Below, in pieces: positions 55,919-64,000 of a stretch of DNA of 64,000 bases. The notes beneath the pieces were generated by a model. The model saw only the letters and a program-made list of their open reading frames with translations. It searched no databases and was not told the DNA's origin. Source of the stretch: Alphaproteobacteria bacterium (GTDB taxonomy: Bacteria; Pseudomonadota; Alphaproteobacteria; Caulobacterales; Caulobacteraceae); the NCBI GenBank assembly GCA_018821435.1, contig JAHJME010000007.1, positions 1 to 64,000 of the forward strand, given 5' to 3'. Every line of letters begins with the position of its first letter. Positions within the stretch are counted from its first letter, which is position 1. Made by a program: the position numbers and the translations under genes.

Positions 55919-57301
55919 ATGGACTCCGTGACGCACCCTTCCGCGCGCTGGCTGGCCCGGCTGCCATCGGGATCGCAGCCGCTGTACGCCCGCGTGGTCG
56001 AGGCGCTGGAGGCGGCGGTGCGCGAGGGCGAGCTGCAGCCCGGGGACCAGCTGCCACCGCAGCGGACGGTGGCCGAGCTGCTGGGCGTGGACCTGACCAC
56101 GGTAACCCGGGCCTACGCCGCGGCCCGCGCGCGCGGGCTGATCGAGGGTGCGGTGGGCCGGGGAACGTTCGTGCGCGGCCGCACGGCCGACGACGAGGCC
56201 GGGCTGGTCGACCTGTCCATGAACCTGCCGCCCCCGCCGCAGGGCCTGTCGCTGGGAATGCTGCTGAAGGACACGACGCGGGCGATCCTGGAGCGCACCG
56301 ATCCGGCGACCCTGATGGCCTATCACCCTGGCGGCGGCAGCCTGGGGCAGAAGGCGGCGGCGGCCCTTTGGCTGGCGCCCTGCCTGGGGGACGTGGCGCC
56401 CGAGCGCCTGTTGATCGCGCCGGGGGCGCAGACGGCGCTGGCGGCGATCCTGGCGGCGATCACCGACCAGCGCGGCGAGGTGCTGATCGTCGAGCCCCTG
56501 GTCTATCCGGGGGTCCTGTCCGCCGCCCGCCTGCTGGGCCTGCGGGTGGTGGTGTGTCCGGCCGACGCGCGGGGCCTGGACCCGCAGGCGCTGGCCCGGC
56601 TGTGCGCGCGGGAGCGGCCGACGGCGGTCTATCTCACGCCGACGACCCAGAACCCGACCGCCGTCACGATGGACCCCGCCCGCCGGCGCGATATCGTCGA
56701 GGCGACGGCGGCCAGCGGCGCCTGGCTGATCGAGGACGATCCCTACAGTCGGCTGTTCGACATGCCGATCCCGGCGGTGGCGACGCTGGCGCCCGACCGC
56801 ACCTTCTATCTGGCGACGCTGTCGAAGTGCCTGTCGCCGGGCCTGCGCACCGCGTTCCTGCTGCCGCCGCGCGGGATGGAGACGCGGATGGCCGAGAGCC
56901 TGCGCGCCATCGCGCTGATGCCCTCACCGCTGATGGCGGCGGTGGCGTCGGCCTGGATCCGCGAGGGCGTGGCCGACCGGCTGCTGGCCGCGGTGCGCAA
57001 GGAGGCCCGCGCGCGGCGCGCCATCGCCGCCGAGGTGCTGCCGCAGGCGCGCGGCGCGGCCGAGGGGATCCACGTCTGGCTGGACCTTCCGGCCGGCTGG
57101 GCGCCCGACCGCGTGCATCGCCTGGCGCAGGAGAAGGGCCTGTCCCTGGTCACCGCCGACGCCTTCGCCGCCGACCCGGACCACCCCAACGGCTTGCGCA
57201 TCTCGCTGGGCGGTCCGGCCAAGCAGGCGGTGCTGCGGGGCGCGCTGGAGGGCGTCGCGGCGCTGTTGGGCGGCGGGCCCGCGTTACGGGTGGTGGTGTA
57301 G
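55919..57301 (+). CDS. MocR/GntR-type regulator with aminotransferase domain
   Basis: A 460-aa fusion: GntR winged helix (about 10-85: LYARVVEALEAAVREGELQP, LPPQRTVAELLGVDLTTVTR) and a fold type I aminotransferase-like domain. The PLP lysine is Lys303 in LATLSKCLSPGLRTAFLL; AYHPGGGSLGQKAA and YLTPTTQNPTAVTM follow the family. Such proteins use bound PLP or an amino acid as a signal. ATG at 55919 follows the promoter; the target may be its own gene and DUF983. Confidence 0.94.
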   Translation: MDSVTHPSARWLARLPSGSQPLYARVVEALEAAVREGELQPGDQLPPQRTVAELLGVDLTTVTRAYAAARARGLIEGAVGRGTFVRGRTADDEAGLVDLSMNLPPPPQGLSLGMLLKDTTRAILERTDPATLMAYHPGGGSLGQKAAAALWLAPCLGDVAPERLLIAPGAQTALAAILAAITDQRGEVLIVEPLVYPGVLSAARLLGLRVVVCPADARGLDPQALARLCARERPTAVYLTPTTQNPTAVTMDPARRRDIVEATAASGAWLIEDDPYSRLFDMPIPAVATLAPDRTFYLATLSKCLSPGLRTAFLLPPRGMETRMAESLRAIALMPSPLMAAVASAWIREGVADRLLAAVRKEARARRAIAAEVLPQARGAAEGIHVWLDLPAGWAPDRVHRLAQEKGLSLVTADAFAADPDHPNGLRISLGGPAKQAVLRGALEGVAALLGGGPALRVVV

Positions 57302-57320
57302 CTGAGCGTCCGACGTCGTT

Positions 57321-57461
57321 GCGCGTCAGCGCCGATCAGATTTGTCCACGAACCACACGAACCACACGAACGGGCAGACTAGAGCAAGGCGCTGATGCAG
57401 ACCCGGCCCGTTCGTGTGGTTCGTGTGGTTCGTGGACAAACGAGACAGCGCCTGCGGCGCG
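57321..57461. repeat. CACACGAAC inverted-repeat element, copy C (perfect 35 bp arms)
   Basis: The best copy. Perfect inverted arms at 57341-57375 and 57406-57440, reading TTTGTCCACGAACCACACGA then ACCACACGAACGGGC, around a 30 nt loop. Outer ends carry GCGCGTCAGCGCC (57321-57333) and GCGCCTGCGGCGC (57448-57460). Orientation is opposite to copies A and B. It lies between convergent genes, 3 bp from the stop of the minus-strand metallo-beta-lactamase gene. Confidence 0.9.
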
Positions 57462-57463
57462 TA

Positions 57464-58360
57464 TCAGCCCGCCAGCCGGTACTCGCTCTCCGGTCCCGCC
57501 GACCCGTCCGCCACGAGCTGTCCCTTGCGGACCAGGTGGATCATGGCGGCGAGCATCGAGCGGGCGGCGGCGGGGTGTAGGCGAGCGTCGACATCGGCGT
57601 ACAGGCGCGGGACCAGCTGGTTGATCCTGGCCGGGCCCGACTTCAGGGCGGCCAGGATCTGGTCCACGCGTTCCTGGCGATGGTCGATGTAGGCGGCGAT
57701 GAAGGCGTCGGCGTCGCGGATCGGCGGGCCGTGGGTGGGCCACAGCACGTCGAACCGGCGGCCGCGGATATCGTTCAGGCTGGCCAGGTAGTCGGTCATG
57801 TCGCCGTCCGGCGGCGTGATCACCGTGGTCGACCAGCCCATGATGTGGTCGCCCGAGAAGCAGGCGTTCTCTTCCCGGAAGCCGAAGCAGATGTGGTTCG
57901 ACGTGTGGCCGGGGGTGGTGATGGCGTCCATCGTCCAGCCGGCGCCTTCGATCACGCCGCCCGCGCAGAGGTCGATGTCGGGGCGATAGGTCGTGTCGCG
58001 CCCGGCCTCCATCTTCACGCCGCCGTCGTCGTCGTCGTGCGGCGCGGTCTTGCAGCCGTAGATCGGCGCGCCGGTCCTGGCCTTGAGCGGCGCGGCCAGG
58101 GGCGAGTGGTCGTTGTGGTCGTGGGTGATCAGGATGTGGCTGACGCGCTCGCCCGCGACGGCCGCCAGGATCGCCTCGAGGTGCGCCGGGTCGTCCGGGC
58201 CGGGATCGATCACCGCCACCTCGCCGCGCCCGACGATGTAGGTGCCGGTGCCCTTGAAGGTGAACGGCCCCGGATTGTTGGCCGTCACCCGCCGGATCAG
58301 CGGCGAGACCTGGTCGCAGCGGCCGTATTCGATGTCGATCTCGCGGACGTAGGGGATCAT
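57464..58360 (-). CDS. Metallo-beta-lactamase fold hydrolase, LACTB2-like
   Basis: A 298-aa protein. Metal motif ITHDHNDHSPL (H-x-H-x-D-H), TTPGHTSNH, the Asp in FSGDHIMGW and LWPTHGPP are standard. The C-terminal 60 residues form a winged-helix-like region (DQILAALKSGPARINQLVPR). LACTB2-like enzymes are endoribonuclease or hydrolase-type; substrate is unknown here. Its ATG overlaps the stop of the DUF442 gene (ATGA), so the two are made together. Confidence 0.9.
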   Translation of the reverse strand: MIPYVREIDIEYGRCDQVSPLIRRVTANNPGPFTFKGTGTYIVGRGEVAVIDPGPDDPAHLEAILAAVAGERVSHILITHDHNDHSPLAAPLKARTGAPIYGCKTAPHDDDDGGVKMEAGRDTTYRPDIDLCAGGVIEGAGWTMDAITTPGHTSNHICFGFREENACFSGDHIMGWSTTVITPPDGDMTDYLASLNDIRGRRFDVLWPTHGPPIRDADAFIAAYIDHRQERVDQILAALKSGPARINQLVPRLYADVDARLHPAAARSMLAAMIHLVRKGQLVADGSAGPESEYRLAG

Positions 58361-58767
58361 CCGCCCAGCACGCCCGACAGGTCGTAGCCGGCGGTGCGGC
58401 CCAGGCCGATCAGTTCGGCGGGGGTGTGGGCGCCGGTCTCGGCCTCGCTCAGCGACCAGGTGACGATCGAGCGGGTGCCCGAGCGGCAGAACGCCAGCAC
58501 CGGGCCGTCGGCCTCGGCCAGGATCGCCTTGGTCTGTCCCACCTGTTCGGGGGTGGGCACGCCGCGCACGGGGATGTGGAAGAAGGCCAGGCCCGCGGCC
58601 TGGGCGGCGGCGGCGATCTCGTCGGCGGTGGGCTGGCCGGGATCCTCGCCGTCGGGGCGATTGCTGATCAGCGTCTTGAAGCCCAGGCGGGCGGCTTCGG
58701 CCACATCGGCGATGCTGATCTGGGGCGCGGTGGTGAAGTCGTCGGTGACGCGTCGGAAGTCAGACAT
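58357..58767 (-). CDS. DUF442 / TIGR01244-type phosphatase-like protein
   Basis: A 136-aa protein with the cysteine phosphatase-like loop AFCRSGTRSIVTW (C-x-x-x-x-x-R) and the N-terminal DUF442 block DDFTTAPQISIADVAEAARL. DUF442 domains are fused to sulfur-oxidation or beta-lactamase-like hydrolases in other bacteria (Blh type). Here the DUF442 and the metallo-beta-lactamase gene are separate but overlap by 4 bp, supporting a linked role. ATG at 58767 follows TACCTC-type sequence with no clear site. Confidence 0.85.
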   Translation of the reverse strand: MSDFRRVTDDFTTAPQISIADVAEAARLGFKTLISNRPDGEDPGQPTADEIAAAAQAAGLAFFHIPVRGVPTPEQVGQTKAILAEADGPVLAFCRSGTRSIVTWSLSEAETGAHTPAELIGLGRTAGYDLSGVLGG

Positions 58768-58891
58768 GAGGTACTCTTTCGTCGGGGGTGGACCCTTCGT
58801 TGACATCATCGGGGGTGGGTGGAACTTTCGCAACGGGCGGCGCCGAAAAGGCCGCCAGAGTCATCTGCGTTTCAGGGGCGTTTCGAGCGGC

Positions 58892-59815
58892 ATGCTGCGA
58901 TACATCGGTCGGCGCCTGCTCATCGCGATTCCAACGCTGTTCCTGGTGATTACCGCCGCCTTCTTCATGATGCGCGCGGCGCCGGGCAGTCCGTTCGACG
59001 GCGACCGCAAGCTGCTGCCCGAGATCGAGGCCAACGTCCTGGCGAAGTACGGGATGAACAAACCGCTGGGCGCGCAGTACGTCGACTACCTGGCGGGCGT
59101 GGCCCGGGGCGACCTGGGGCCGTCGCTGAAATACCGGGACAAGACGGTGCTCGACATCCTGAACGAGAACTATCCCGTCTCGCTGAAGCTGGGTCTGTCG
59201 GCGATCAGCATCGCGGCGGTGTTCGGGGTCAGCCTGGGGGTGATGGCCGCCCTGCGGCAGAACGGACCGGTGGATCACACGGTGATGACCGTGGCGATCC
59301 TGGGGGTGTGCATTCCCACCTTCGTCACCGCGCCGCTGCTGGTGCTGGGGCTGGCGTCGAAGCTGGGCTGGTTCCCGACGGCGGGGTGGAACGACGGGGC
59401 GCTGATCAACATGGTGCTGCCGGTGACGGTGCTGGCCCTGCCGCAGATCGCCATCATCTCGCGGCTGACGCGGGCGGGGATGATCGAGGTGCTGCGCTCG
59501 AACTATGTCCGCACCGCCCGCGCCAAGGGGCTGCCGGAAAGCCTGATCGTCCGCAAGCATGCGCTACGCGCGGCGCTGCTGCCGCTGGTCAGCTATCTGG
59601 GGCCGGCGTGCGCGGGGCTGATCACCGGCTCGCTGGTGGTGGAGAAGATTTTCAATCTGCCGGGCCTGGGCAAGTTCTTCGTGATCAGCGCGCTGCAGCG
59701 CGACTACACCGTCGTCATGGGCATGGTGATCTTCTACGCCGCCCTGATCCTGGTGCTGAACCTGGTCGCCGACCTGCTCTATGCGGTGCTCGACCCGCGC
59801 GTGAGGCTGGCATGA
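58892..59815 (+). CDS. Oligopeptide-type ABC transporter permease (OppB-like)
   Basis: A 307-aa inner membrane protein with six helices. The N-terminal helix IGRRLLIAIPTLFLVITAAF and the EAA-type loop YVRTARAKGLPESLIVRKHAL mark a DppB/OppB permease. PLVSYLGPACAGLITGSLVV precedes the last helices. ATG at 58892. It forms a coupled pair with the OppC-like gene (ATGA overlap); the ATPase and binding-protein genes are not in the window. Confidence 0.94.
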   Translation: MLRYIGRRLLIAIPTLFLVITAAFFMMRAAPGSPFDGDRKLLPEIEANVLAKYGMNKPLGAQYVDYLAGVARGDLGPSLKYRDKTVLDILNENYPVSLKLGLSAISIAAVFGVSLGVMAALRQNGPVDHTVMTVAILGVCIPTFVTAPLLVLGLASKLGWFPTAGWNDGALINMVLPVTVLALPQIAIISRLTRAGMIEVLRSNYVRTARAKGLPESLIVRKHALRAALLPLVSYLGPACAGLITGSLVVEKIFNLPGLGKFFVISALQRDYTVVMGMVIFYAALILVLNLVADLLYAVLDPRVRLA

Positions 59816-60708
59816 CCCTCCTGGCGCCCGACGCGGGCGAACGCATGACCCTGGCGGCCGTGAAGGGCCGCAGCCTGTGGGACGACGCCGGCCGGCGGCT
59901 TATGCGCAACAAGGCGGCGGTGGCCAGCATGATCGTGCTGGGCGTGCTGGTGCTGCTGGCGGCGATCGGCCCGTACCTCGTGCCGTTCGCCTACGACCAG
60001 GTGGACAAGCAGGATGTCTGGCTGCCCCCGCTGAAGGAAGGCCACCTGCTGGGCTCCGACGCCCTGGGCCGCGACCTGACCGCCCGGCTGCTGACCGGCC
60101 TGAGGGTCTCGCTGGCGATCGGCCTGGTGGCCACGACCGTGTCGCTGGTGATCGGCGTCGCCTGGGGCGCGGTGGCGGGCTACGTCGGCGGCAAGCTGGA
60201 CGAGGTGATGATGCGGGCGGTGGACGTTCTCTATTCGCTGCCCTTCATCTTCTTCGTCATCCTGCTGATGGTGACCTTCGGGTCGAACATCATCCTGATC
60301 TTCGTGGCCATCGGCGCGGTCGAGTGGCTGACAATGAGCCGGATCGTGCGCGGCCAGACGCTGACGCTGAAGAACAAGGAGTTCGTGGAGGCCGCCCGCG
60401 CCGCCGGCCTGAGCCGGGGCGCGATCATCGCGCGTCATATCGTCCCGAACCTGCTGGGACCCGTGGTTGTCTACGTGACGCTGACGATACCGGCGGTCAT
60501 TCTGGCCGAGAGCTTCCTGAGCTTCCTGGGCCTTGGGGTGCAGCCGCCGATGGCGTCGCTGGGCACCCTGATCGCCGGGGGCGCCTCGGACATGGAGCTC
60601 GCGCCGTGGCTGCTGGTGTTCCCGTCGCTGGTGATGGTGGTGACCTTGATGTGCTTCAACTTCATCGGCGATGGGCTGCGCGACGCCATCGATCCAAAGG
60701 ACAGGTGA
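59812..60708 (+). CDS. Oligopeptide-type ABC transporter permease (OppC-like)
   Basis: A 298-aa partner permease: N-terminal cytoplasmic segment, first helix MIVLGVLVLLAAIGPYLVPF, then LLGSDALGRDLTARLLTGLR and the EAA loop FVEAARAAGLSRGAIIARHI. Both permeases are needed to form the channel for peptides or similar substrates. It overlaps OppB by 4 bp and the next gene by one base (TGATG), so all three are coupled. Confidence 0.95.
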   Translation: MTLLAPDAGERMTLAAVKGRSLWDDAGRRLMRNKAAVASMIVLGVLVLLAAIGPYLVPFAYDQVDKQDVWLPPLKEGHLLGSDALGRDLTARLLTGLRVSLAIGLVATTVSLVIGVAWGAVAGYVGGKLDEVMMRAVDVLYSLPFIFFVILLMVTFGSNIILIFVAIGAVEWLTMSRIVRGQTLTLKNKEFVEAARAAGLSRGAIIARHIVPNLLGPVVVYVTLTIPAVILAESFLSFLGLGVQPPMASLGTLIAGGASDMELAPWLLVFPSLVMVVTLMCFNFIGDGLRDAIDPKDR

Positions 60709-61883
60709 TGGTCGCCGGGGGGCAAGTCACATCGCCGGAACAGCTGCTGGCCGACGCCATCGCGGCGATGCGGCGGGGCGACCGCGCCACCGCGCTGACC
60801 TGCGTGACCCAGGCCGAGGCCATCGCGCCGTTCGATCCGCACGTGAAGATGCAGAAGGCGATGATCCATCGGGTCGGCGGCGCCTTCGCCGCGGCGCTGG
60901 CCGCGCTGGACGAGGCGCTGGCGCTGGAGCCGTACAACTTCCTGGCCCTGCTCTCGAAGGGCGCGGTGGTCGAGAAGCTGTCGGGCGAGCGGCTGGCCGC
61001 CAAGGTCTATGAGAACGCCCTGAAGCTGGCGCCCGACGAGGCGAACATGCTGCCCAGCCTCAAGGCGCCGGTGGCCCGCGCGCGCGAAGTGGTGGCCAAG
61101 ACCCACGAGGCGCTGGAAACCTATCTGCGCGACAGCCTGGGTCCGCTGGACCAGGCGGGCGGCGAGATGGCGATGAGCCGCCTGGACGAGGCGATCGGCG
61201 TCTATGCGGGGCGGCGCAAGGTCTACAACCACGAGCCGTTGCTGCTGCACTATCCCCGGCTGCCGGCTATTCCGTTCTATCCGCGCGAGCTGTTCCCCTG
61301 GCTGCCCGAGCTGGAGGCGGCGACGCCGATGATCGTGGCCGAGCTGCAGGCGGCCCTGACCGGACAGATGGACGCCTTCGCGCCCTACATCGCCTTTCCC
61401 CCGGACTCGCCGGTGAACCAGTGGGAGGAGCTGAACCACTCGACGCGGTGGAGCTCGCTTTTCCTCTGGAAGGACGGGGTGCGGCAGGACGCGGTCTGCG
61501 CGCGCTGTCCGAACACCAGCGCGCTGCTGGACAAGCTGCCCATGGCCCACCAGCCGCACTTCGCGCCGACGGCCATGTTCTCGGCGCTGGACGCGCGCAC
61601 CCACATCCCGGCGCACACGGGGTCCACGAATACGCGACTGCTCTGCCACCTGCCGCTGATCCTGCCGGGGCCGGCGCGGTTCCGGGTGGGCAACGAGGTG
61701 CGCCCGTGGAAGATGGGCCAGGCCTGGATCTTCGACGACACCATCGAGCACGAGGCCTGGAACGACGCCGACGAACTGCGGGTCATCCTGATCTTCGACG
61801 TCTGGAACCCGTTCCTGGAGCCCGGCGAACGCGAGCGGATCAGCGCGATGATGGCCGCCCGCAACGCGTTCTACGCGAACTGA
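60708..61883 (+). CDS. TPR protein with aspartyl/asparaginyl beta-hydroxylase domain
   Basis: A 391-aa protein. N-terminal tetratricopeptide-like helices (about 10-120: ADAIAAMRRGDRATALTCVT, EPYNFLALLSKGAVV). The C-terminal 2-oxoglutarate/Fe(II) hydroxylase domain has the metal ligands in DARTHIPAHTGSTNTRLLCH and IFDDTIEHEAWN, with RFRVGNEVRPWKMG between. It may hydroxylate Asp/Asn in a target protein or peptide. Translational coupling to the OppBC permeases is unusual for this family and may hint at peptide substrates. Confidence 0.88.
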   Translation: MVAGGQVTSPEQLLADAIAAMRRGDRATALTCVTQAEAIAPFDPHVKMQKAMIHRVGGAFAAALAALDEALALEPYNFLALLSKGAVVEKLSGERLAAKVYENALKLAPDEANMLPSLKAPVARAREVVAKTHEALETYLRDSLGPLDQAGGEMAMSRLDEAIGVYAGRRKVYNHEPLLLHYPRLPAIPFYPRELFPWLPELEAATPMIVAELQAALTGQMDAFAPYIAFPPDSPVNQWEELNHSTRWSSLFLWKDGVRQDAVCARCPNTSALLDKLPMAHQPHFAPTAMFSALDARTHIPAHTGSTNTRLLCHLPLILPGPARFRVGNEVRPWKMGQAWIFDDTIEHEAWNDADELRVILIFDVWNPFLEPGERERISAMMAARNAFYAN

Positions 61884-62432
61884 CTATTCGCTGCGGCGGG
61901 CGCGGAAGGCGCGGCTGTTGTCGATGGTCATCAGGAAGCTGCCCATGGCGGCTTGGCGGATCTTCACGGTCGCGCCGGGCTTGGGGTCGCGGAACAGCTC
62001 GTTGCCGTCGACCTGGGTCCAGACGGCGCCGTCCTCCAGCTTGATCACCCATTTGCCGGCGCCGTTGACGCGGGCGACGGCGACGACGCCCGTGGTGTTC
62101 GCCAGCTCTTCCTTGCTCTCGCCGCGCTCGAACAGGGTGATCGAGGGGACCGAGAAGCCGAACGCCTGCTTGCGGACCTTGCGGGCCTGTTCGCGGTCGA
62201 CCACGACGATGTCGCCCTTGGCCTCGGCCTGGTCGAGCGCCACGGTCACCTGGTCGTAGCAGGCCAGGCGGGCGGTCTCGTCGGTCACCTTCCGGCAGTC
62301 GACCAGCTTCTGCAGCATGGCCGAGCGCGCCTCGGGCTTGGGCTGGGCATTCGCGCCCGCCGACAGGAGGGCTGGGGCCAGGAGGGTCGCCGCCAGGGCC
62401 AGGCCCGCCGCCCGAATCGCCGCCGTTTTCAT
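61884..62432 (-). CDS. Hypothetical secreted protein
   Basis: A 182-aa protein with a signal peptide (TAAIRAAGLALAATLLAPAL, cleaved near ANAQ). Contains DCRKVTDETARLACYDQ, a Cys-rich block seen in many alphaproteobacterial proteins of unknown function (two cysteines, C-R-x-x-x-D-x-x-A-R-L-x-C-Y-D), and a beta-rich C-terminus with DGAVWTQVDGNELFR. ATG at 62432. Convergent with the hydroxylase gene, ending 1 bp after its stop. Confidence 0.8.
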   Translation of the reverse strand: MKTAAIRAAGLALAATLLAPALLSAGANAQPKPEARSAMLQKLVDCRKVTDETARLACYDQVTVALDQAEAKGDIVVVDREQARKVRKQAFGFSVPSITLFERGESKEELANTTGVVAVARVNGAGKWVIKLEDGAVWTQVDGNELFRDPKPGATVKIRQAAMGSFLMTIDNSRAFRARRSE

Positions 62433-62792
62433 GTCGTTCAAACCCAAATTGACTCTGGCGCCCATTAAGCGGGACGGGGCGCGCCGCGCAACGGGACGTG
62501 GCCCAGGCAGGTGGGTCGGGGGCGATTCTTCCCCGACCCCGGGCGGACCAAGCGGCCGGCTCCGTCACAATCCTTGACGAAACCTTGCCCGGTTTGGGGT
62601 GGCGCCCAGCAATCTGTGACCAGAATGCGACAGGTGGGCGCCTGAAACATTGCGGAGAGCTAATGTTCGTTGACCGGTTAGCGATGAGCCCCGTAACTCC
62701 AGCGTAACCGGAGGCGCAGGCCGTCACCGGGACCGATCTCTTTTTGTGGGGAGCGGCCGCCGCACTGGCAGGACCGCTGGAGGATCAAAACC
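62433..62792. other. Non-coding spacer of 360 bp before the TonB receptor
   Basis: Divergent region between the secreted protein gene and the receptor gene. It holds a perfect 9 bp stem (GGGTCGGGG 62513-62521, CCCCGACCC 62531-62539, loop GCGATTCTT) and a weak promoter-like pair (TTGACC 62670-62675, GTAACT 62693-62698). GGAGGAT at 62778-62784 is the receptor ribosome binding site. A long 5' leader is likely. No gene is seen. Confidence 0.5.
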
Positions 62793-64000
62793 TTGAAGTT
62801 CAAATCCATGCGGGAACGCCTGTTGGCGTCTTCCATGATCTGCGGCGCCCTGGTGGGCATCTCGTCGCAAGCCGCGGCCCAGACCGCCGGGGAAATCTCC
62901 GAAGTCGTCGTCACCGGTTCGCGCATTCCGTCGCCGAACCTGGAAAGCGTCAGCCCGGTCACCGCGATCAGCGCCGCCGAACTGAAGGCCCAGGGCGTGA
63001 CCCGGGTCGAAGACATGATCAACAGCCTGCCGCAGGCCTTCTCGGCCCAAGGCGCGGCGCTGTCGAACGGCTCGACCGGGACGGCGACGATCAACCTGCG
63101 CGGCCTGGGTGCGACCCGCACGCAAGTTCTGATCGACGGCCGCCGCCTGATGCCCGGCACGCCGAACACCACCGGCGGCGCTCTGGCCGCCGACATCAAC
63201 TTCATTCCTTCGGCCCTGATCGAGCGCGTTGACGTGCTGACGGGCGGCGCCTCGGCCGTTTACGGCGCCGACGCCGTCGGCGGCGTCGTCAACTTCATCA
63301 TGTCGAAGAACTTCGAGGGCGTTCGGGTCGACACCCAGTACGGCATCTATCAGCACGAGAACGACAATCCGGTCGCCGGCGTGGTGCAAGCCGCGCAGAA
63401 CGCCGCGGCCAACCCGCAGTTCTTCAAGCTACCGAAGAACAACGTCCGCGACGGTGAATCCTCGCAGGTCACCCTGATCATCGGCGTCAACTCGCCGGAC
63501 GGTAAGGGCAATGTCACCGCCTACGCAGGCTACCGCCACGTCGAGCCGATCCTCCAGGGCAACCGCGACTTCTCGTCGTGCACGCTCAATTCGGACGTGA
63601 CCTTCGCCGCCGCCGGTTGCGGCGGTTCGGGCACCGCCTTCCCGGCGCGCGTCGGCGCCTACGTCGTCGACCCGGCCGGCCCCGGCAACACCTTCCGCCT
63701 GCGGAACGCCGCGACCGACACCTTCAACTTCGGTCCGGACAACTACTATCAGCGTCCCGACGACCGCTACGTCCTGGGCGCCTTCGCCAACTACCAGATC
63801 AACGACTGGGCCACGGCCTACGCCGACGTGATGTTCATGGACGACACGTCCACGTACCAGATCGCGGCGGGCGGTATCTTCGCCGGCACGTTCTCTGTGA
63901 ACTGCGCCAACCCCTTCCTGTCGACGCAACAGCGCGGCCTGCTGGCCGCCACGGCGGCTTCGGGCGGCGGCACCTGCGCCACCAACCCGGGCGGCACGTT
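62793..64000 (+). CDS. TonB-dependent receptor, N-terminal part (continues beyond window)
   Basis: At least 402 residues of an outer membrane receptor. Signal peptide (KSMRERLLASSMICGALVGI, cleaved near AAAQ), plug domain with VVVTGSRIPSPNLESVSPVT, INLRGLGATRTQVLIDGRRL and VLTGGASAVYGADAVGGVVN, then the start of the barrel with AGYRHVEPILQGNRDFSSC. The plug resembles the large Caulobacter/Sphingomonas receptors for sugars or oligomers. TTG at 62793 is favoured by GGAGGAT and a basic n-region; ATG at 62808 is the alternative. Confidence 0.93.
   Translation, partial: MKFKSMRERLLASSMICGALVGISSQAAAQTAGEISEVVVTGSRIPSPNLESVSPVTAISAAELKAQGVTRVEDMINSLPQAFSAQGAALSNGSTGTATINLRGLGATRTQVLIDGRRLMPGTPNTTGGALAADINFIPSALIERVDVLTGGASAVYGADAVGGVVNFIMSKNFEGVRVDTQYGIYQHENDNPVAGVVQAAQNAAANPQFFKLPKNNVRDGESSQVTLIIGVNSPDGKGNVTAYAGYRHVEPILQGNRDFSSCTLNSDVTFAAAGCGGSGTAFPARVGAYVVDPAGPGNTFRLRNAATDTFNFGPDNYYQRPDDRYVLGAFANYQINDWATAYADVMFMDDTSTYQIAAGGIFAGTFSVNCANPFLSTQQRGLLAATAASGGGTCATNPGGT

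Noticed and set aside
57341..57440. CACACGAACC repeats as a possible CRISPR array
   Set aside because: Repeats are directly adjoining short units within inverted arms, with no spacers and no cas genes; it is a stem-loop element.

Overview
The window is high-GC chromosomal DNA from an alphaproteobacterium, most likely Caulobacterales (Caulobacter or Phenylobacterium type). This rests on the split b/b' F0 ATP synthase operon, the ispH-thrB-rnhA order, six secreted proteins with C-terminal PEPxxWA sorting tags, large TonB-dependent receptors, and dense, often translationally coupled gene packing. The genus is an inference from gene content; no rRNA or tRNA gene was seen.

Layout. 1-5.0 kb: the 3' part of smc, then the membrane sector of ATP synthase (atpI, atpB, atpE, atpF', atpF). 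5.1-10.7 kb: a small membrane protein and the glycine cleavage operon gcvT-gcvH-gcvPA-gcvPB on the minus strand, led by a tandem glycine riboswitch. Both gaps of the operon are filled by copies of a long inverted-repeat element. 10.9-14.1 kb: an accessory patch with an unusual three-gene cassette of visibly lower GC (RelE/HigB-like protein, Xre-type regulator, DUF6941-like protein), a nested palindromic repeat, a DUF559 nuclease-like protein and an orphan terminase-small-subunit-like protein. 14.2-21.2 kb: an orphan sensor kinase, small secreted or periplasmic proteins, hydrolases and two PEPxxWA proteins. 21.2-25.1 kb: a probable metal (copper or iron) uptake operon of DUF2946-like protein, TonB receptor and PepSY membrane protein with a Met/His-rich loop.

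25.4-34.6 kb: an ABC-F ATPase, argS, a nitroreductase, a NarL-type two-component pair and two tandem PEPxxWA genes. 34.6-43 kb: ispH, thrB, rnhA, PEPxxWA genes, AraC and MarR regulators, and an M20 peptidase coupled to a degenerate RNase H-like protein. 43-55.8 kb: serine hydrolase, TrxC, lipid and CoA metabolism genes, a DnaJ-like protein, pdxH coupled to a kinase/ATPase fusion, and a four-gene acyl-CoA synthetase operon. 55.8-64 kb: a MocR-type regulator, a DUF442 plus metallo-beta-lactamase pair, an OppBC permease pair coupled to an aspartyl hydroxylase-like protein, and the 5' part of a second TonB receptor.

The most notable structure outside genes is a set of dispersed palindromic elements. 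One has 28-35 bp arms built on a repeated CACACGAAC unit, with small GC hairpins at both ends, and is present in three good copies and one degraded copy. Others are a CGCCAAG-type element, a CCCCGCG-type element, a nested palindrome near 12.6 kb, and a repeat that has extended the C-terminus of ThrB. The best candidate for an undescribed system is the three-gene cassette at 10.9-12.3 kb; its function is unproven.
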